DNA from: Flaviflexus equikiangi
Lineage (GTDB): Bacteria > Actinomycetota > Actinomycetes > Actinomycetales > Actinomycetaceae
DNA length: 64,000 nt
Assembly: GCF_014069875.1 (NCBI RefSeq)
Contig: NZ_CP059676.1
Coordinates: 496,001 to 560,000, forward strand
Direction: 5' to 3'
This document shows positions 46,352 to 55,001 of this stretch, in pieces; position 1 is the stretch's first letter; each line of letters begins with the position of its first letter. The notes beneath the pieces were generated by a model that was given only the letters and a program-made list of their open reading frames with translations, searched no databases and was not told the origin of the DNA. Position numbers and translations under genes: made by a program.

Positions 46352-47676
46352 AGATCTCCATCGTCACGCTCGATACGTTCTCGGCGAAGATGGCAGGACC
46401 GGCGATCCGCGTGTGGGAGATGGCGGGGCTGCTTGCGCGCGAGCACGAGGTCACCGTCCTCACCTTCGCATCCGCCGACAGACCATCGGACGCATTCACG
46501 CTGAAAGCGACCCGAGTGGCCGACTTCGAGCGGGATCTCGCACAGCCCGACGTCGTCATCATCCAGGGATATCTCGCCCAGACCTTCCCCTGGCTGGGGG
46601 AGCGGGACTTCCGCCTCGTCATCGACCTCTACGACCCCTTCCATCTCGAGTCCCTCGGCGTGGAGAAGCATCGCCCGATGCCGGACAGGGACTATGCGCT
46701 CCACCATTCAGTGACGGAGCTGTCCGCGCAGATCCGCATGGGCGACTTCTTCCTCTGCGCGAGCGAGGCGCAGCGCAATCTGTGGATCGGGCACCTCGCC
46801 GCCCTCGGGCGGGTCAACCCGCGAACCTACGATTCCGATGGGTCTCTCCGCAACCTCATCGATGTCGCGCCCTTCGGCATCGCGGGCCCCCGGCCCAGCC
46901 AGGACAGGCACGGCATCAAGGGCAACATTCCCGGGATCGCCCCCGACGACAAGGTCATCATCTGGGGCGGCGGCATCTACAACTGGTTCGACCCTCTCAC
47001 TGTCATCGGCGCCGTCGGCCGAGCATCCCAGACCGATCCCTCGATCCGGCTCGTCTTCCTCGGCGCGAAGCATCCCAACCCGGACGTGCCGCAGATGGCG
47101 ATGGCGGTAGAGGCGCGCAGGAGGGCCGCCGAGCTCGGGCTTGCCGACCGGCATGTGTTCTTCCTCGAAGACTGGGTCGAATACTCGGATCGGCACAACT
47201 ATCTCCTCGATGCCGACCTGGGCATAACCGCACATTTCGCCGATATCGAGACCCATTTCAGCTTCCGCACCCGCGTCCTCGACTATCTCTGGACGGGACT
47301 GCCGATCGTCACCTCCGAGGGTGACTTCTTCGGTGGCCTCGTGGAGGAACGAGACCTCGGCCGAGTCGTTCCCGTCGAGGACGAAGAAGCGATGGCTCAC
47401 GCCATCCTCGACGTCCTGGCGGACCCTGCACCGTTCAGCGACAGGGTCCTCGACGCGGCCGAGCACTTCTCCTGGGACAAGACGCTGGCGCCCCTCGTCG
47501 AATACTGTCGGGAGCCGTCTTTCGCAGCGGATCGTCTCGACCGCAGCCCGGCGCCCGAAGCCGTCGCCGCACCGAGGAGAACGCTCCGCTCACTCCTCTC
47601 CAAGACGAAGGAATCAGTGCGCTCCTCCGGCATCCGGCACACGGTCCGGCGTGTCCTGCGATATCGGGGACGCTGA
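46348..47676 (+). CDS. Family 4 glycosyltransferase
   Basis: 442 residues from ATG 46348, whose ATGA overlaps the Wzt stop. GT-B fold beginning MKISIVTLDTFSAKMAGPAI; donor domain with KVIIWGGGIYNWFDPLTVI, RLVFLGAKHPNPDVPQM and FSFRTRVLDYLWTGLPIVTS. A ~60-residue basic C-terminal tail (RRTLRSLLSKTKESVRSSG) may bind the membrane. Its place in the export operon suggests it acts on the exported polymer. It ends one base from a convergent GT2. Confidence 0.86.
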   Translation: MKISIVTLDTFSAKMAGPAIRVWEMAGLLAREHEVTVLTFASADRPSDAFTLKATRVADFERDLAQPDVVIIQGYLAQTFPWLGERDFRLVIDLYDPFHLESLGVEKHRPMPDRDYALHHSVTELSAQIRMGDFFLCASEAQRNLWIGHLAALGRVNPRTYDSDGSLRNLIDVAPFGIAGPRPSQDRHGIKGNIPGIAPDDKVIIWGGGIYNWFDPLTVIGAVGRASQTDPSIRLVFLGAKHPNPDVPQMAMAVEARRRAAELGLADRHVFFLEDWVEYSDRHNYLLDADLGITAHFADIETHFSFRTRVLDYLWTGLPIVTSEGDFFGGLVEERDLGRVVPVEDEEAMAHAILDVLADPAPFSDRVLDAAEHFSWDKTLAPLVEYCREPSFAADRLDRSPAPEAVAAPRRTLRSLLSKTKESVRSSGIRHTVRRVLRYRGR

Positions 47677-49122
47677 TCAGGACCAGGCGTACCAGTAGGG
47701 ATCGTCCTGGACCACGCCCCGCCACATCTCCATGGCCCGCTGCTCCTCGGGGGCGATGGTCGGTATTCGGCTCGTCGACTCGCGGTGGATGAGAGTCACG
47801 GGATTGCAGGACACCGAGGACTTGCCAGCAGCCTTCAGCTTGAGGCACAGGTCGACGTCGTTATAGTTGACGGGCAGGCCAAGCGAGAAGCCGCCCACAG
47901 ACTCGAAGTCGGCGCGCGAGACGAGGAGGCATGCCCCCGTCACCGCGAGGAACTCGGAGCATTCCCGGGCAGACGGGTCGCTGACGTCCCGCGGAGCGAG
48001 ACCATAGTAGAGATGGTTGGGTTCGCACGTATCCGGCCGGACGGTGATACCGCAATGCTGCAGCCTTCCGTCAGGGAAGAGAAGCCGCGCACCGACCGCA
48101 CCGACACCCGGGCGTACTGCGAGCCCGGCCATCGCCTCGAGCCAACCGTCCGTTACAGCCTCAACGTCGTCGTTGAGGAAGAGCAGATGCGAGGCGGTGG
48201 ACTGGGCCGCGCCGAGATTGCACGACGCGGAGAAGTTGAATACGCCCTCGATGTGGACGACGGTCAGGAGGGGCCCGGCGAGCTGACGGGCCGCTTCGAC
48301 AACGGCTGGCGGCATGCGCTCCCCAGCGACGATGACGATCTGCTCGATCAGCGACGTGCCCCGGGCAAGGATCGATTCCAGGCAGGCGACAAGCGCGGGC
48401 TGCTCAACACCCTCGAAGTCTGCCGGGGAGCCGATGGACGGGATGATGATGCTGATCGACTCATCGGTCAGCGTCTCGCGCGGGATGACATGCCGACCAT
48501 CGGCCGACAGCATCCCGCCAGGATGGGTGGGGTTGATGAGGGCCGCCAGCGCCCGCGCAGTCAGGGGCGGGTGGGCCCGGCCTGCGTCGAGGACAACCGG
48601 GATGTGTTCGACAGCAGTGGCGGCATCGACCGCGGCCATGAGCGCCTCGTGCCACGAGCGCGGCGCGGAGGAGCGGGAATCGAGCATGCGCTGGACCGCA
48701 GAACCACGGAGAACACACGAGTCACCCAGATCCCCCGTGGAAAGGGCCCGGATACGACCATAGCGCGGACGTGTCCGCACGCCCACACCGTCGACCATCG
48801 AGTCGCCATAGGCGAGCTCAACATCCCTGTGCTCGAACCAGTGGTCGATCACCGCGAGCGAACCGGCCTCCGGCGTGCGGCCGTCTCGGAGGATCCACGC
48901 GATCTCAGACTCGGCAGCCAGGCGAAGGGCGCTCTCAATGGGAGAATCCGTAGCCGTGATCGACGATGCACTCGCGGCACGTCGACGAGCCTCCGCATCG
49001 GGGCCGTTCTCGCGGGGCAGGATGACGGAGAGCTCCCACGACTGCGACCGTTGAGCCTCCCATGCGCATGTGAGCGCCTCGACGTCCGAGACCGTGCGGC
49101 ACAGCGCGATGACGCGTCTCAA
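47677..49122 (-). CDS. Family 2 glycosyltransferase with extra N-terminal domain
   Basis: 481 residues. The C-terminal part (~215-455) is a clear GT2 domain: ISIIIPSIGSPADF, FNFSASCNLGAAQ, metal-binding LFLNDDVEAV, and acceptor region AVTGACLLVSRADFESVGG with NYNDVDLCLKLK, like rhamnosyl/galactosyltransferases of O-antigen loci. The first ~210 residues look like a decayed or specialised second GT2-like domain (ALTCAWEAQRSQSWELSVIL, ELAYGDSMVDG). It overlaps the small gene upstream by four bases. Confidence 0.83.
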   Translation of the reverse strand: MRRVIALCRTVSDVEALTCAWEAQRSQSWELSVILPRENGPDAEARRRAASASSITATDSPIESALRLAAESEIAWILRDGRTPEAGSLAVIDHWFEHRDVELAYGDSMVDGVGVRTRPRYGRIRALSTGDLGDSCVLRGSAVQRMLDSRSSAPRSWHEALMAAVDAATAVEHIPVVLDAGRAHPPLTARALAALINPTHPGGMLSADGRHVIPRETLTDESISIIIPSIGSPADFEGVEQPALVACLESILARGTSLIEQIVIVAGERMPPAVVEAARQLAGPLLTVVHIEGVFNFSASCNLGAAQSTASHLLFLNDDVEAVTDGWLEAMAGLAVRPGVGAVGARLLFPDGRLQHCGITVRPDTCEPNHLYYGLAPRDVSDPSARECSEFLAVTGACLLVSRADFESVGGFSLGLPVNYNDVDLCLKLKAAGKSSVSCNPVTLIHRESTSRIPTIAPEEQRAMEMWRGVVQDDPYWYAWS

Positions 49123-49475
49123 CTCGCCACCCGGTCGACGACCCGGCGGAGGACCCGTCGGCCGCGCCGTGCAGCGGCGGCACCGATCCGGGCGACGCGC
49201 CGCAGGGGAGTGAGGGAAGACGAAATCGCGCTTGCCGGGTTCGGCGTCGAGCGTGCCTGCGCGAGCTTCGCCGACAGGTCGGTGATCCTCGCGGACTGGC
49301 TCCGGATGATGGCGTCGCGCAGGGAGTTGCCCTCCGCGGCCGCTATCAGCCGAGCCTGCAGCTCCGCCACCGACAGATCACCGACGTGATCGGCGGAGAC
49401 GGGGGCGATGGAGGCACGGAACTCTTCATCGCGCGCGGCCAGGGAATCGAGCCAGGAGGCAGCATTCTCAGTCAT
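49119..49475 (-). CDS. Small basic coiled-coil protein of unknown function
   Basis: 118 residues from ATG 49475. Residues ~30-75 form an amphipathic helical, coiled-coil-like region (VAELQARLIAAAEGNSLRDA); the tail is very basic (RRVARIGAAAARRGRRVLRR) and could bind membrane or nucleic acid. No signal or TM helix. It overlaps the GT2 gene by four bases and is divergent from the large transferase at 49529. Similar small coiled-coil proteins accompany glycosyltransferases in some actinobacterial glycan loci; function unknown. Confidence 0.65.
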   Translation of the reverse strand: MTENAASWLDSLAARDEEFRASIAPVSADHVGDLSVAELQARLIAAAEGNSLRDAIIRSQSARITDLSAKLAQARSTPNPASAISSSLTPLRRVARIGAAAARRGRRVLRRVVDRVAS

Positions 49476-49528
49476 GCCGACATCATAGTGGCACACGGGC
49501 GGACCATGATTGTTGGTAGTGTGACGAC

Positions 49529-52027
49529 ATGCGGATTGTGCAGGTATCAGCCCATTTCCCACCCGATTTCGTGTCCGGTGGAACCCTCATGCCACAGCGC
49601 TGCGCCACGATGATGGCGGAGGGGGGTCATGATTCGTACGTGTTCGCGGGAGACCTCAATTCGCTGGGCCCCCTCGAAGAGAAGGACACGATCGAGAACG
49701 GCATACCGGTCCATTGGATCGGCATCTCCCCCTTTCTCAGCTGGGCCGACACGAAGAACTTCGACAATCCCGAGGTGGCGCGCGCCTTCTCCGCCTATCT
49801 CGCCAAGGTCCGGCCAGACGTCGTCCACTTCCACTCGATACAGACTCTCGGCGGCGGTCTGCTCGATGCGGCACGGAAGGCCGGCGCCTCGATCGTCGTG
49901 ACGATGCACGACTTCTGGTGGATCTGCTCGCGGCAGTTCCTCGTCAACCAGGACTTCGAGCCCTGCTCCATCGTCCGCGACTGTGGAGAGTGCCCTTGCG
50001 CCATCAACGAAGCATGGTTGTCGAAGAGAAACGCGTGGCTGGCCAAGCGCCTGGCACAGGCGGACCTGATCCTCGTTCCATCCGCCGCCATGGGGCAGGC
50101 TGTCATCGCCAACGGTGTGCCCTCCCGGCTCGTGCGAGTCAACGAGAACGGTGTCGAGCTGAGCCCGGTGCGCTCCAAGAATCGCTCCGGGGCGGTGCGC
50201 TTCCTCTATGCTGGCGGCGATGATCGCCTGAAGGGGTTCGATGTCCTGCGCGATGCGGCGAGAACCGCTACCGTGGAGCCGGGCACCAGCCTCGACATCT
50301 ATGGGGCCCGTCTCGACGATGCTCCGAGATGGGTGCACTGCCATCCAGCGTTCGATCCGACTGAGCTCGATTCGATCCTTGCCGATCACGATGTCCTCCT
50401 GCTCCCGTCCCTCGCGCGGGAATCGCACTCGATACTGACGAGAGAGGCATTGAGTGCGGGACTTGCCGTCGTGACCTCGAATACTCCGGGCCCCTCGGAG
50501 GCTGTCCGGGACGGGTTCAATGGTCGAGTCATCGGCGCGGGCTCCGTCGACCAGCTGAGGGCCGCGATCGAGGAGCTCTCGGACGAGCGGAGGGCCGCCG
50601 CGCTCATGGGGAGGGGATCGGTGTCCGAAACCGTCACTCCGGACGATCAGATGGCGGAGCTGGAGGGCTACTATCGGTCTCTCGTCGCGGGCCGAGACGC
50701 GAGCCTCGGTACGACGGGAGAAGCGATCGGACAGCTCATCCGTGACGTCGTCTACGTCATCGGCATCCAGGGCGCCCCCGCGCGCTACCGCGCACATCTC
50801 CCAGCCGAGGCGCTCGCAACGCGGGGAATCCGAACATCGGTCTATTTCTACCGCGATCCCGTTCTCCCCGGCCGCGTTCTCGAGGCCGATGCGGTTGTCT
50901 TCTATCGGGTGCCGGCCACCCCGCAGATACTCGCCCTCATGGAATCCATTCGCTCCGCAGAGCGGACCATCCCGATCCTTGGGGATGTCGATGACCTCAT
51001 CTTCGACCCCGAGATCGAGCCGCTTCTCGACAACCTGTCGAGTCTCAGCGACGAGGAGCGAGACCTGTGGCGGGAAGGCATCCACCGGTACAGGACGACG
51101 CTCGAGTACTGCGACTACTTCATCGGTTCCACAGCCACGGTCAGCCACGAGGCCGAACGCCTCATCGGGATCCCGTCCCACACGCTGCACAACGGCGTCT
51201 CCGCGCTGCTCGCGAAGGTCTCGGAACGGGAGCTCTCGCGCGAACGGCGGGAAGGGCAGATACGGATCGGCTTCTTCTCGGGAACGAAGACGCACGATGC
51301 CGACTGGGCGTCGATCGAGCCCGCCATCGCCGAGGTGCTCAGCGCCCGCCCCGACGTCGAACTCTGGCTCGGCGGGCTTGTCGTCCCGACAGCGATACTC
51401 GACCCATTCGCGGACCGGATCGTTCGACTGCCGCTCGTGCCCTGGTACGAGCTCCCGGGCTATCTCCGAGACGTCGACATCTCGCTCGCACCGCTGACCG
51501 GAGGATCGATCTTCAACGAAGCGAAATCTGCGATCAAATGGCTGGAGGCGGCACTCGTCGAGACACCAACCGTCGCATCTCCCACCCAGCCGTTCCGCGA
51601 GGCCATCAGAAACGGTGAGACGGGCTTCCTCGCGGAGACCGTCGACGAGTGGAAGGCACACATCCTTGCCCTCGTGGACGATGCCGGGCTGCGGAGCAGG
51701 ATCGGATCGACCGCGCGCCAGGAAGCGCTCCTCACCCGGTCCCCGGCGATCCAGGGAGAGGAAGCAGAGGCGATCCTTCGGGAGGCATGGGTCCATGTCG
51801 GTCAGCACGGTCATCGTGCCCATTCGACCTTCCCTCCGGTGACGAGGGACGAGCCGTTCACCCCGCTCGCGGCCGAGGTGGAGCCCTATCGGCTCGAGAG
51901 CGGCCCCGGATCCGTGCGTGCGAAGCGGGCGCTTCGCCAGGTCGTCGCCTCCGTCCGCCATGACGGCCCGCGTGTCACAGCGGCCAAGATCGCCAGACGG
52001 CTCCGGGCGGCATCGGCGCGGCTCTGA
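49529..52027 (+). CDS. Two-module glycosyltransferase (fused GT-B domains)
   Basis: 832 residues. The first GT-B module (~1-385) starts MRIVQVSAHFPPDFVSGGTL, with VVTMHDFWWICSRQFLVNQD, RFLYAGGDDRLKGFDVLRDA and SILTREALSAGLAVVTSN. The second (~405-760) begins VVYVIGIQGAPARYRAHLPA and has DVDDLIFDPEIEPLLDN, IRIGFFSGTKTHDADW and FNEAKSAIKWLEAALVETP. A basic tail follows. Single transferases are ~350-400 residues, so this is a fusion and could add two sugars in turn. The second module resembles DUF-linked GT4 forms found in capsule loci. Specificity unknown. Confidence 0.85.
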   Translation: MRIVQVSAHFPPDFVSGGTLMPQRCATMMAEGGHDSYVFAGDLNSLGPLEEKDTIENGIPVHWIGISPFLSWADTKNFDNPEVARAFSAYLAKVRPDVVHFHSIQTLGGGLLDAARKAGASIVVTMHDFWWICSRQFLVNQDFEPCSIVRDCGECPCAINEAWLSKRNAWLAKRLAQADLILVPSAAMGQAVIANGVPSRLVRVNENGVELSPVRSKNRSGAVRFLYAGGDDRLKGFDVLRDAARTATVEPGTSLDIYGARLDDAPRWVHCHPAFDPTELDSILADHDVLLLPSLARESHSILTREALSAGLAVVTSNTPGPSEAVRDGFNGRVIGAGSVDQLRAAIEELSDERRAAALMGRGSVSETVTPDDQMAELEGYYRSLVAGRDASLGTTGEAIGQLIRDVVYVIGIQGAPARYRAHLPAEALATRGIRTSVYFYRDPVLPGRVLEADAVVFYRVPATPQILALMESIRSAERTIPILGDVDDLIFDPEIEPLLDNLSSLSDEERDLWREGIHRYRTTLEYCDYFIGSTATVSHEAERLIGIPSHTLHNGVSALLAKVSERELSRERREGQIRIGFFSGTKTHDADWASIEPAIAEVLSARPDVELWLGGLVVPTAILDPFADRIVRLPLVPWYELPGYLRDVDISLAPLTGGSIFNEAKSAIKWLEAALVETPTVASPTQPFREAIRNGETGFLAETVDEWKAHILALVDDAGLRSRIGSTARQEALLTRSPAIQGEEAEAILREAWVHVGQHGHRAHSTFPPVTRDEPFTPLAAEVEPYRLESGPGSVRAKRALRQVVASVRHDGPRVTAAKIARRLRAASARL

Positions 52028-52106
52028 TGGGGCCTGGACGGCCTGTGGTCTCCCGTCCCTGCTCGATGATGGGAGGGGCGTCTGACGTGCCGCGGCACGG
52101 CGCCGG

Positions 52107-53486
52107 CTAGACCGTGAAGATCCCGTTGATGGAGCCGAGCCCGAGGATCATCGCGAGACCTGCAAGCACCCACATCGCCGGGGCACCCCACGAGCGGCGG
52201 GCCGCGACGATCGCCATGCAGGCGATGGCGAGGGGAACGAGAGAGATCGAGTAGCGGGGCGCCACATTCGCGAAGTACTCCCCGCGTGTCAGCAGCTCCC
52301 TGACCTGGATGAGGATGGGAACCGTCAGGGTGCCCGCGATGAGGGAGAGCCCGAGGACGAAGTCGCGGCTCTTCACCGGGGACGTCCACATGAGGACGAA
52401 CGGGCTGGCGATGATGAGCAGCACGATGAGGCGCGAGAACACCGCCCACTCCGGGGAGTTGAGTTCTGCCGGCATCCAATACGGGTTGACGAGACCCGCG
52501 TGGGTTGCGAAGGAATCGACAACGGGCCTGAGAGGGCTGCCGCCCAGCTCGAGAGTCGACAGGCCGGCGGCGGGATTGTCGACGACGGGGGAGCCCGCCG
52601 ATCGGGTGAGAGCGGTAGCCGCCGCGTATGACAGCCCCGTGCCGAGGAGGGCGCCGGCGAACGGGCCGGACCATCTGCGGAACTCCGGGCCCCGGACGTT
52701 GCGGACATGCGCGAGCGAGTAGAGGAGACCCACGCTCACGACCGACAGGATCGCGACAATGGAGAGGAGCTTCGTGCCTGCGACGAGGAACGTCAGCACC
52801 GTGCTGAAGAGGAAGGCAGGTCTCCCCTCGACCATGCGAAGGACGATCGCCAGAGCGGCCGCTCCCGCGAGGGGCGCCGCCGCGTCCGGGCTGATCGTGA
52901 AGCCGAAGAGCGTGATGGCGGGGAGCGAGACGAGGAGGAGGGAAGCGCTCAGGGCCAAGCCGGGAGCACCCAACCATCTCTTGAGGATGAGATAGAAGGC
53001 GGATATACCGGCGGCCAGCCACAGACCGGACATGATGCGCATCGCGCCGAAGAGGGAGATCTCGACGACGGGGCCCGCGAGCGCTGAGAGTGCCTGCGCG
53101 CCCCAGCCGGTGATGGCATAGTAGCCGACCGGATGGAACCCGTTGTAGTTCACCCCATCGACAGGGAACTCGTAGCGCGTCGACTGGCGGTCCTCCGTCC
53201 GCTCGCACAAATCGGAAGAATCATCGACCCAGTCGCTGTCCCGGCAGGCCCACACCTCGAGGGACGCATCCGAGAGCGGTTCGACCGACCGGGGAATGGA
53301 GTTCTCGACTGTGAGCTTGTAGGCGTAGTCGAAGTGCGTGATCTCGTCATAGAGCGACACCCCGTCGAAGCGGAATGCCGCCGGAACGCAGAGCACAAGC
53401 GTGTAGAGGAAGATGCCCGCAATGGCTGCGGCTGTCCCCCAGCGCGACAGCGGCGGCTGTTCGGTATCGGAACGATCGATCGTCAT
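52107..53486 (-). CDS. Polytopic GT-C-like membrane protein (DUF2142-like)
   Basis: 459 residues from ATG 53486, about 11 TM helices. The first extracytoplasmic loop holds SLYDEITHFDYAYKL, an acidic motif in the position of the catalytic Asp of GT-C enzymes, which use polyprenyl-phosphate sugars outside the membrane. NYNGFHPVGYYAITG follows. It overlaps the upstream paralogue by four bases (ATGA) and is clearly homologous to it through the whole length. Probably a transferase for a branching sugar; not proven. Confidence 0.78.
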   Translation of the reverse strand: MTIDRSDTEQPPLSRWGTAAAIAGIFLYTLVLCVPAAFRFDGVSLYDEITHFDYAYKLTVENSIPRSVEPLSDASLEVWACRDSDWVDDSSDLCERTEDRQSTRYEFPVDGVNYNGFHPVGYYAITGWGAQALSALAGPVVEISLFGAMRIMSGLWLAAGISAFYLILKRWLGAPGLALSASLLLVSLPAITLFGFTISPDAAAPLAGAAALAIVLRMVEGRPAFLFSTVLTFLVAGTKLLSIVAILSVVSVGLLYSLAHVRNVRGPEFRRWSGPFAGALLGTGLSYAAATALTRSAGSPVVDNPAAGLSTLELGGSPLRPVVDSFATHAGLVNPYWMPAELNSPEWAVFSRLIVLLIIASPFVLMWTSPVKSRDFVLGLSLIAGTLTVPILIQVRELLTRGEYFANVAPRYSISLVPLAIACMAIVAARRSWGAPAMWVLAGLAMILGLGSINGIFTV

Positions 53487-54853
53487 GGCAGCACTCCCGC
53501 CGTCGATGCCGCGGCAACGACCACAGTGAACCCGGCGCCGGCCCACGCGACAGCCGGGCCCCAGGAGCGCTGGGCGAGAAGCAGGCCGATACAGGCGAAC
53601 GCGAGAGGAATGATCGTGATCGAGTAACGAGCCGCCACCCCCGCGAAATAGTCATTGTTGATGAGGATCTGTCGAATCTGGATCACAATCGGTACGGAGA
53701 GCGCTCCCGCCAGCGTGGAGAGAGCGACGGTGAACTCGCCCTCGAGGGGACGATGGACGGTGAGGAGAATGGCGACGGCCGCTATGAGGAGCATCCCCGT
53801 GAGGCGTGCCGCCATCTGCCAGATCGCGGAGTCCAGCTCCTGGGGGAGCCAGTACACGCTCACCAGATCGGCGTTGATGGCCAGTGTGTCGATGAGGGGG
53901 CGGGTGAACGGTCCCGTCAGCTCAGATGTCGACAGGCCGATGATGGGGTTGTCCTGTGTCGGCGGCCCCGCCATGCGGGTCAGAATTTCAGACAGGACAT
54001 AGGACAGGCCCGTGCCGAGCAGTGCCCCACCGAAGGGCCCCGCCCACAGCAGGGTCGTGTCTCGGCTGTCTGTGCGGATCCGTATGATCGCGCGCAGCAG
54101 GGCGACCGTGACCACGGAGAAGATAGCGACGACGGCAAGGAGTTTCGTGGATGCGACGAGGAAGGCCAGGATCGCGGCGGCGAGAACGGAGGGCTTCCCG
54201 TGGACGACGCGCCATGCGAGATAGAGGGCGGCCGTGCCGGCAAGGACCGCGGCCGCGTCCGGATTGACCTGCATGCCGAACGAGGCGATGGCTGGTGTGC
54301 TCGCGAGTGCGAGTGTGATCGCGAGGCTGAGGGGCCGCCGCTTCACCCACAGCCGCAGGACGCCGTAGAAGGCGATGAGACCGGCGCTCAACCAGACGGT
54401 CGACATGATGCGCATCGCCACGAACAGCGAGATGTTCGACCCTGTCAGGGCAGTGATCGCCCGGGCGCCCCAGCCGGTCAGTGCATAGTAGAGGGGCGGA
54501 TGGAAACCGTTGTAGTTGGTCCCCTCGGCGGGGAACTGCCCCGGTTCGGCCTCTCTGGCCTCGGCCAGGAGGCAGAGCGAATCGTCAAGATTCCATTCCG
54601 TGGGCCTGCAGGCCCATTCCTCCAGGATCGGGCCCGCGAGGGGCTCCACGGCTCGGGGCACACGGTTCTCGAACGCGATCCTGTACGCGTAGTCGGCGTG
54701 GGTCATCTCGTCATACAGCGAGACACCGGCGAAGCGGGCTATCCCCGGCAGACAGATCAGAGCTGTGACAGCGGCGATGATGAGAGCGGCCAGAAGGTCT
54801 GGCAGGAGAGGACGGAGCCGCTGCCTGGTCGGCAGGGATATCTTGGCGGGCAC
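53483..54853 (-). CDS. Polytopic GT-C-like membrane protein (DUF2142-like), paralogue
   Basis: 456 residues with about 11 TM helices. Shares with its neighbour SLYDEMTHADYAYRIAFENR, NYNGFHPPLYYALTGWGARA, RIMSTVWLSAGLIAFYGVL and a long collinear similarity, so the two arose by tandem duplication. The DE...D motif in the first loop is kept in both. First gene of the two-gene operon; 148 bases separate it from the divergent S9 peptidase. Confidence 0.78.
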   Translation of the reverse strand: MPAKISLPTRQRLRPLLPDLLAALIIAAVTALICLPGIARFAGVSLYDEMTHADYAYRIAFENRVPRAVEPLAGPILEEWACRPTEWNLDDSLCLLAEAREAEPGQFPAEGTNYNGFHPPLYYALTGWGARAITALTGSNISLFVAMRIMSTVWLSAGLIAFYGVLRLWVKRRPLSLAITLALASTPAIASFGMQVNPDAAAVLAGTAALYLAWRVVHGKPSVLAAAILAFLVASTKLLAVVAIFSVVTVALLRAIIRIRTDSRDTTLLWAGPFGGALLGTGLSYVLSEILTRMAGPPTQDNPIIGLSTSELTGPFTRPLIDTLAINADLVSVYWLPQELDSAIWQMAARLTGMLLIAAVAILLTVHRPLEGEFTVALSTLAGALSVPIVIQIRQILINNDYFAGVAARYSITIIPLAFACIGLLLAQRSWGPAVAWAGAGFTVVVAAASTAGVLP

Positions 54854-55001
54854 ACAGTCAATATAGCGGGCGGACAGGCGGGGGAGAGAGAATCATGGTC
54901 ATTCGCACCCCTCCCGTCTCAAGCGCGCCAACGGTTCTCGACACGGGCCGACCTGGCGCAGTGAATCGCATCGGGCATCGCCGTGCCGATAGCATGAGGG
55001 T

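Noticed and set aside
49547-51961. 804-codon minus-strand frame antisense to the double glycosyltransferase
   Set aside because: Typical shadow frame (Glu/Arg/Asp-rich), while the plus strand has two well-formed GT domains.
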